Of a DNA stretch of 5,369 nucleotides, positions 5,322 through 5,369 are shown piece by piece. Where the stretch lies: contig JAAVAG010000196.1 of the NCBI GenBank assembly GCA_014804185.1, positions 1 to 5,369 on the forward strand, read 5' to 3'. The translations under genes and the position numbers were made by a program. This DNA is from Lachnospiraceae bacterium. GTDB taxonomy: Bacteria > Bacillota > Clostridia > Lachnospirales > Lachnospiraceae. Each line of letters starts with the position of its first letter. Within the stretch, counting starts at the first letter, position 1. The notes beneath the pieces were generated by a model. It searched no databases. It had not been told where the DNA came from and saw only the letters and a list, made by a program, of their open reading frames with translations.

Positions 5322-5369
5322 TCAACTGATGATTGAAAAATATAAAGCGAAAAGATTTATTATCATGTA
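5314..5369 (+). CDS. Start of a gene, probably ABC-2 permease subunit (partial)
   Basis: Only the first 18 codons (MHNQLMIEKYKAKRF...) are in the window, and the gene continues past the right edge. The ATG at 5314 overlaps the last 8 bases of the ATPase gene and is preceded by a strong GGAGGTGA (5301-5308, 5-base spacer). A short polar, Lys-rich N-terminus turning hydrophobic (FIIM) is how ABC-2/BcrB/LanE-type permeases begin, and the overlap with a LanF-type ATPase gene makes this the expected product. The identity is inferred mainly from position. Confidence 0.7.
   Translation, partial: MHNQLMIEKYKAKRFIIM

Overview
The window looks like chromosomal DNA of a Firmicute, most likely a gut-type Lachnospiraceae (Clostridia). 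Supporting signs are a clostridial-style NrdD C-terminus with NrdG directly behind it, strong AGGAGG-type ribosome binding sites, sigma-A-like promoters (TTGTAA-17-TATAAT and TTGAAT-17-TAAAAT), a MepA-like MATE exporter and a small protein resembling DUF6483. The genus cannot be read from the sequence. No RNA gene, CRISPR array, insertion sequence or integrase is visible.

Left part (1-968, + strand): the last 152 codons of nrdD, the oxygen-sensitive class III ribonucleotide reductase, overlapping by four bases (ATGA) the complete nrdG, its radical-SAM activase. Together they make deoxynucleotides in the absence of oxygen. A 10-bp hairpin covers the nrdG stop codon.

Middle (1013-3092, - strand): a two-gene operon transcribed leftward towards nrdG. 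A good promoter at 3064-3092 drives a 455-residue MATE exporter whose best-supported start is a GTG at 2973, not the upstream in-frame TTG or ATG. Its stop overlaps, again as ATGA, the start of an unrecognised 198-residue, charged, probably coiled-coil cytoplasmic protein. The divergent intergenic region (2974-3219) holds both promoters and two separate inverted repeats that may be operators.

Right part (3147-5369, + strand): a near-consensus promoter drives a 130-residue DUF6483-like protein. It is followed by an OmpR/PhoB-type response regulator, then a BcrA/LanF-type ABC ATPase (Walker A, Glu in place of the Q-loop Gln, signature, Walker B, H-loop) and the first 18 codons of an overlapping gene, probably the membrane permease. 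Three 11-bp-phased copies of an AGAtTT-like element lie between the regulator gene and the ATPase gene, upstream of a -10-like sequence. This is the layout expected of an OmpR-family regulator site. The right-hand genes resemble a peptide-antibiotic (bacitracin/lantibiotic type) sensing and self-protection module, and its kinase gene is not in the window.

The regulator and ATPase genes use the Ile codon ATA in 22 of 50 Ile positions, against 6 of 59 in nrdD, nrdG and MATE. This suggests the antibiotic-response module has a different origin from the left-hand genes. I see nothing proving an entirely new system. The least explained items are the MATE-coupled 198-residue protein and the operator-like repeats.
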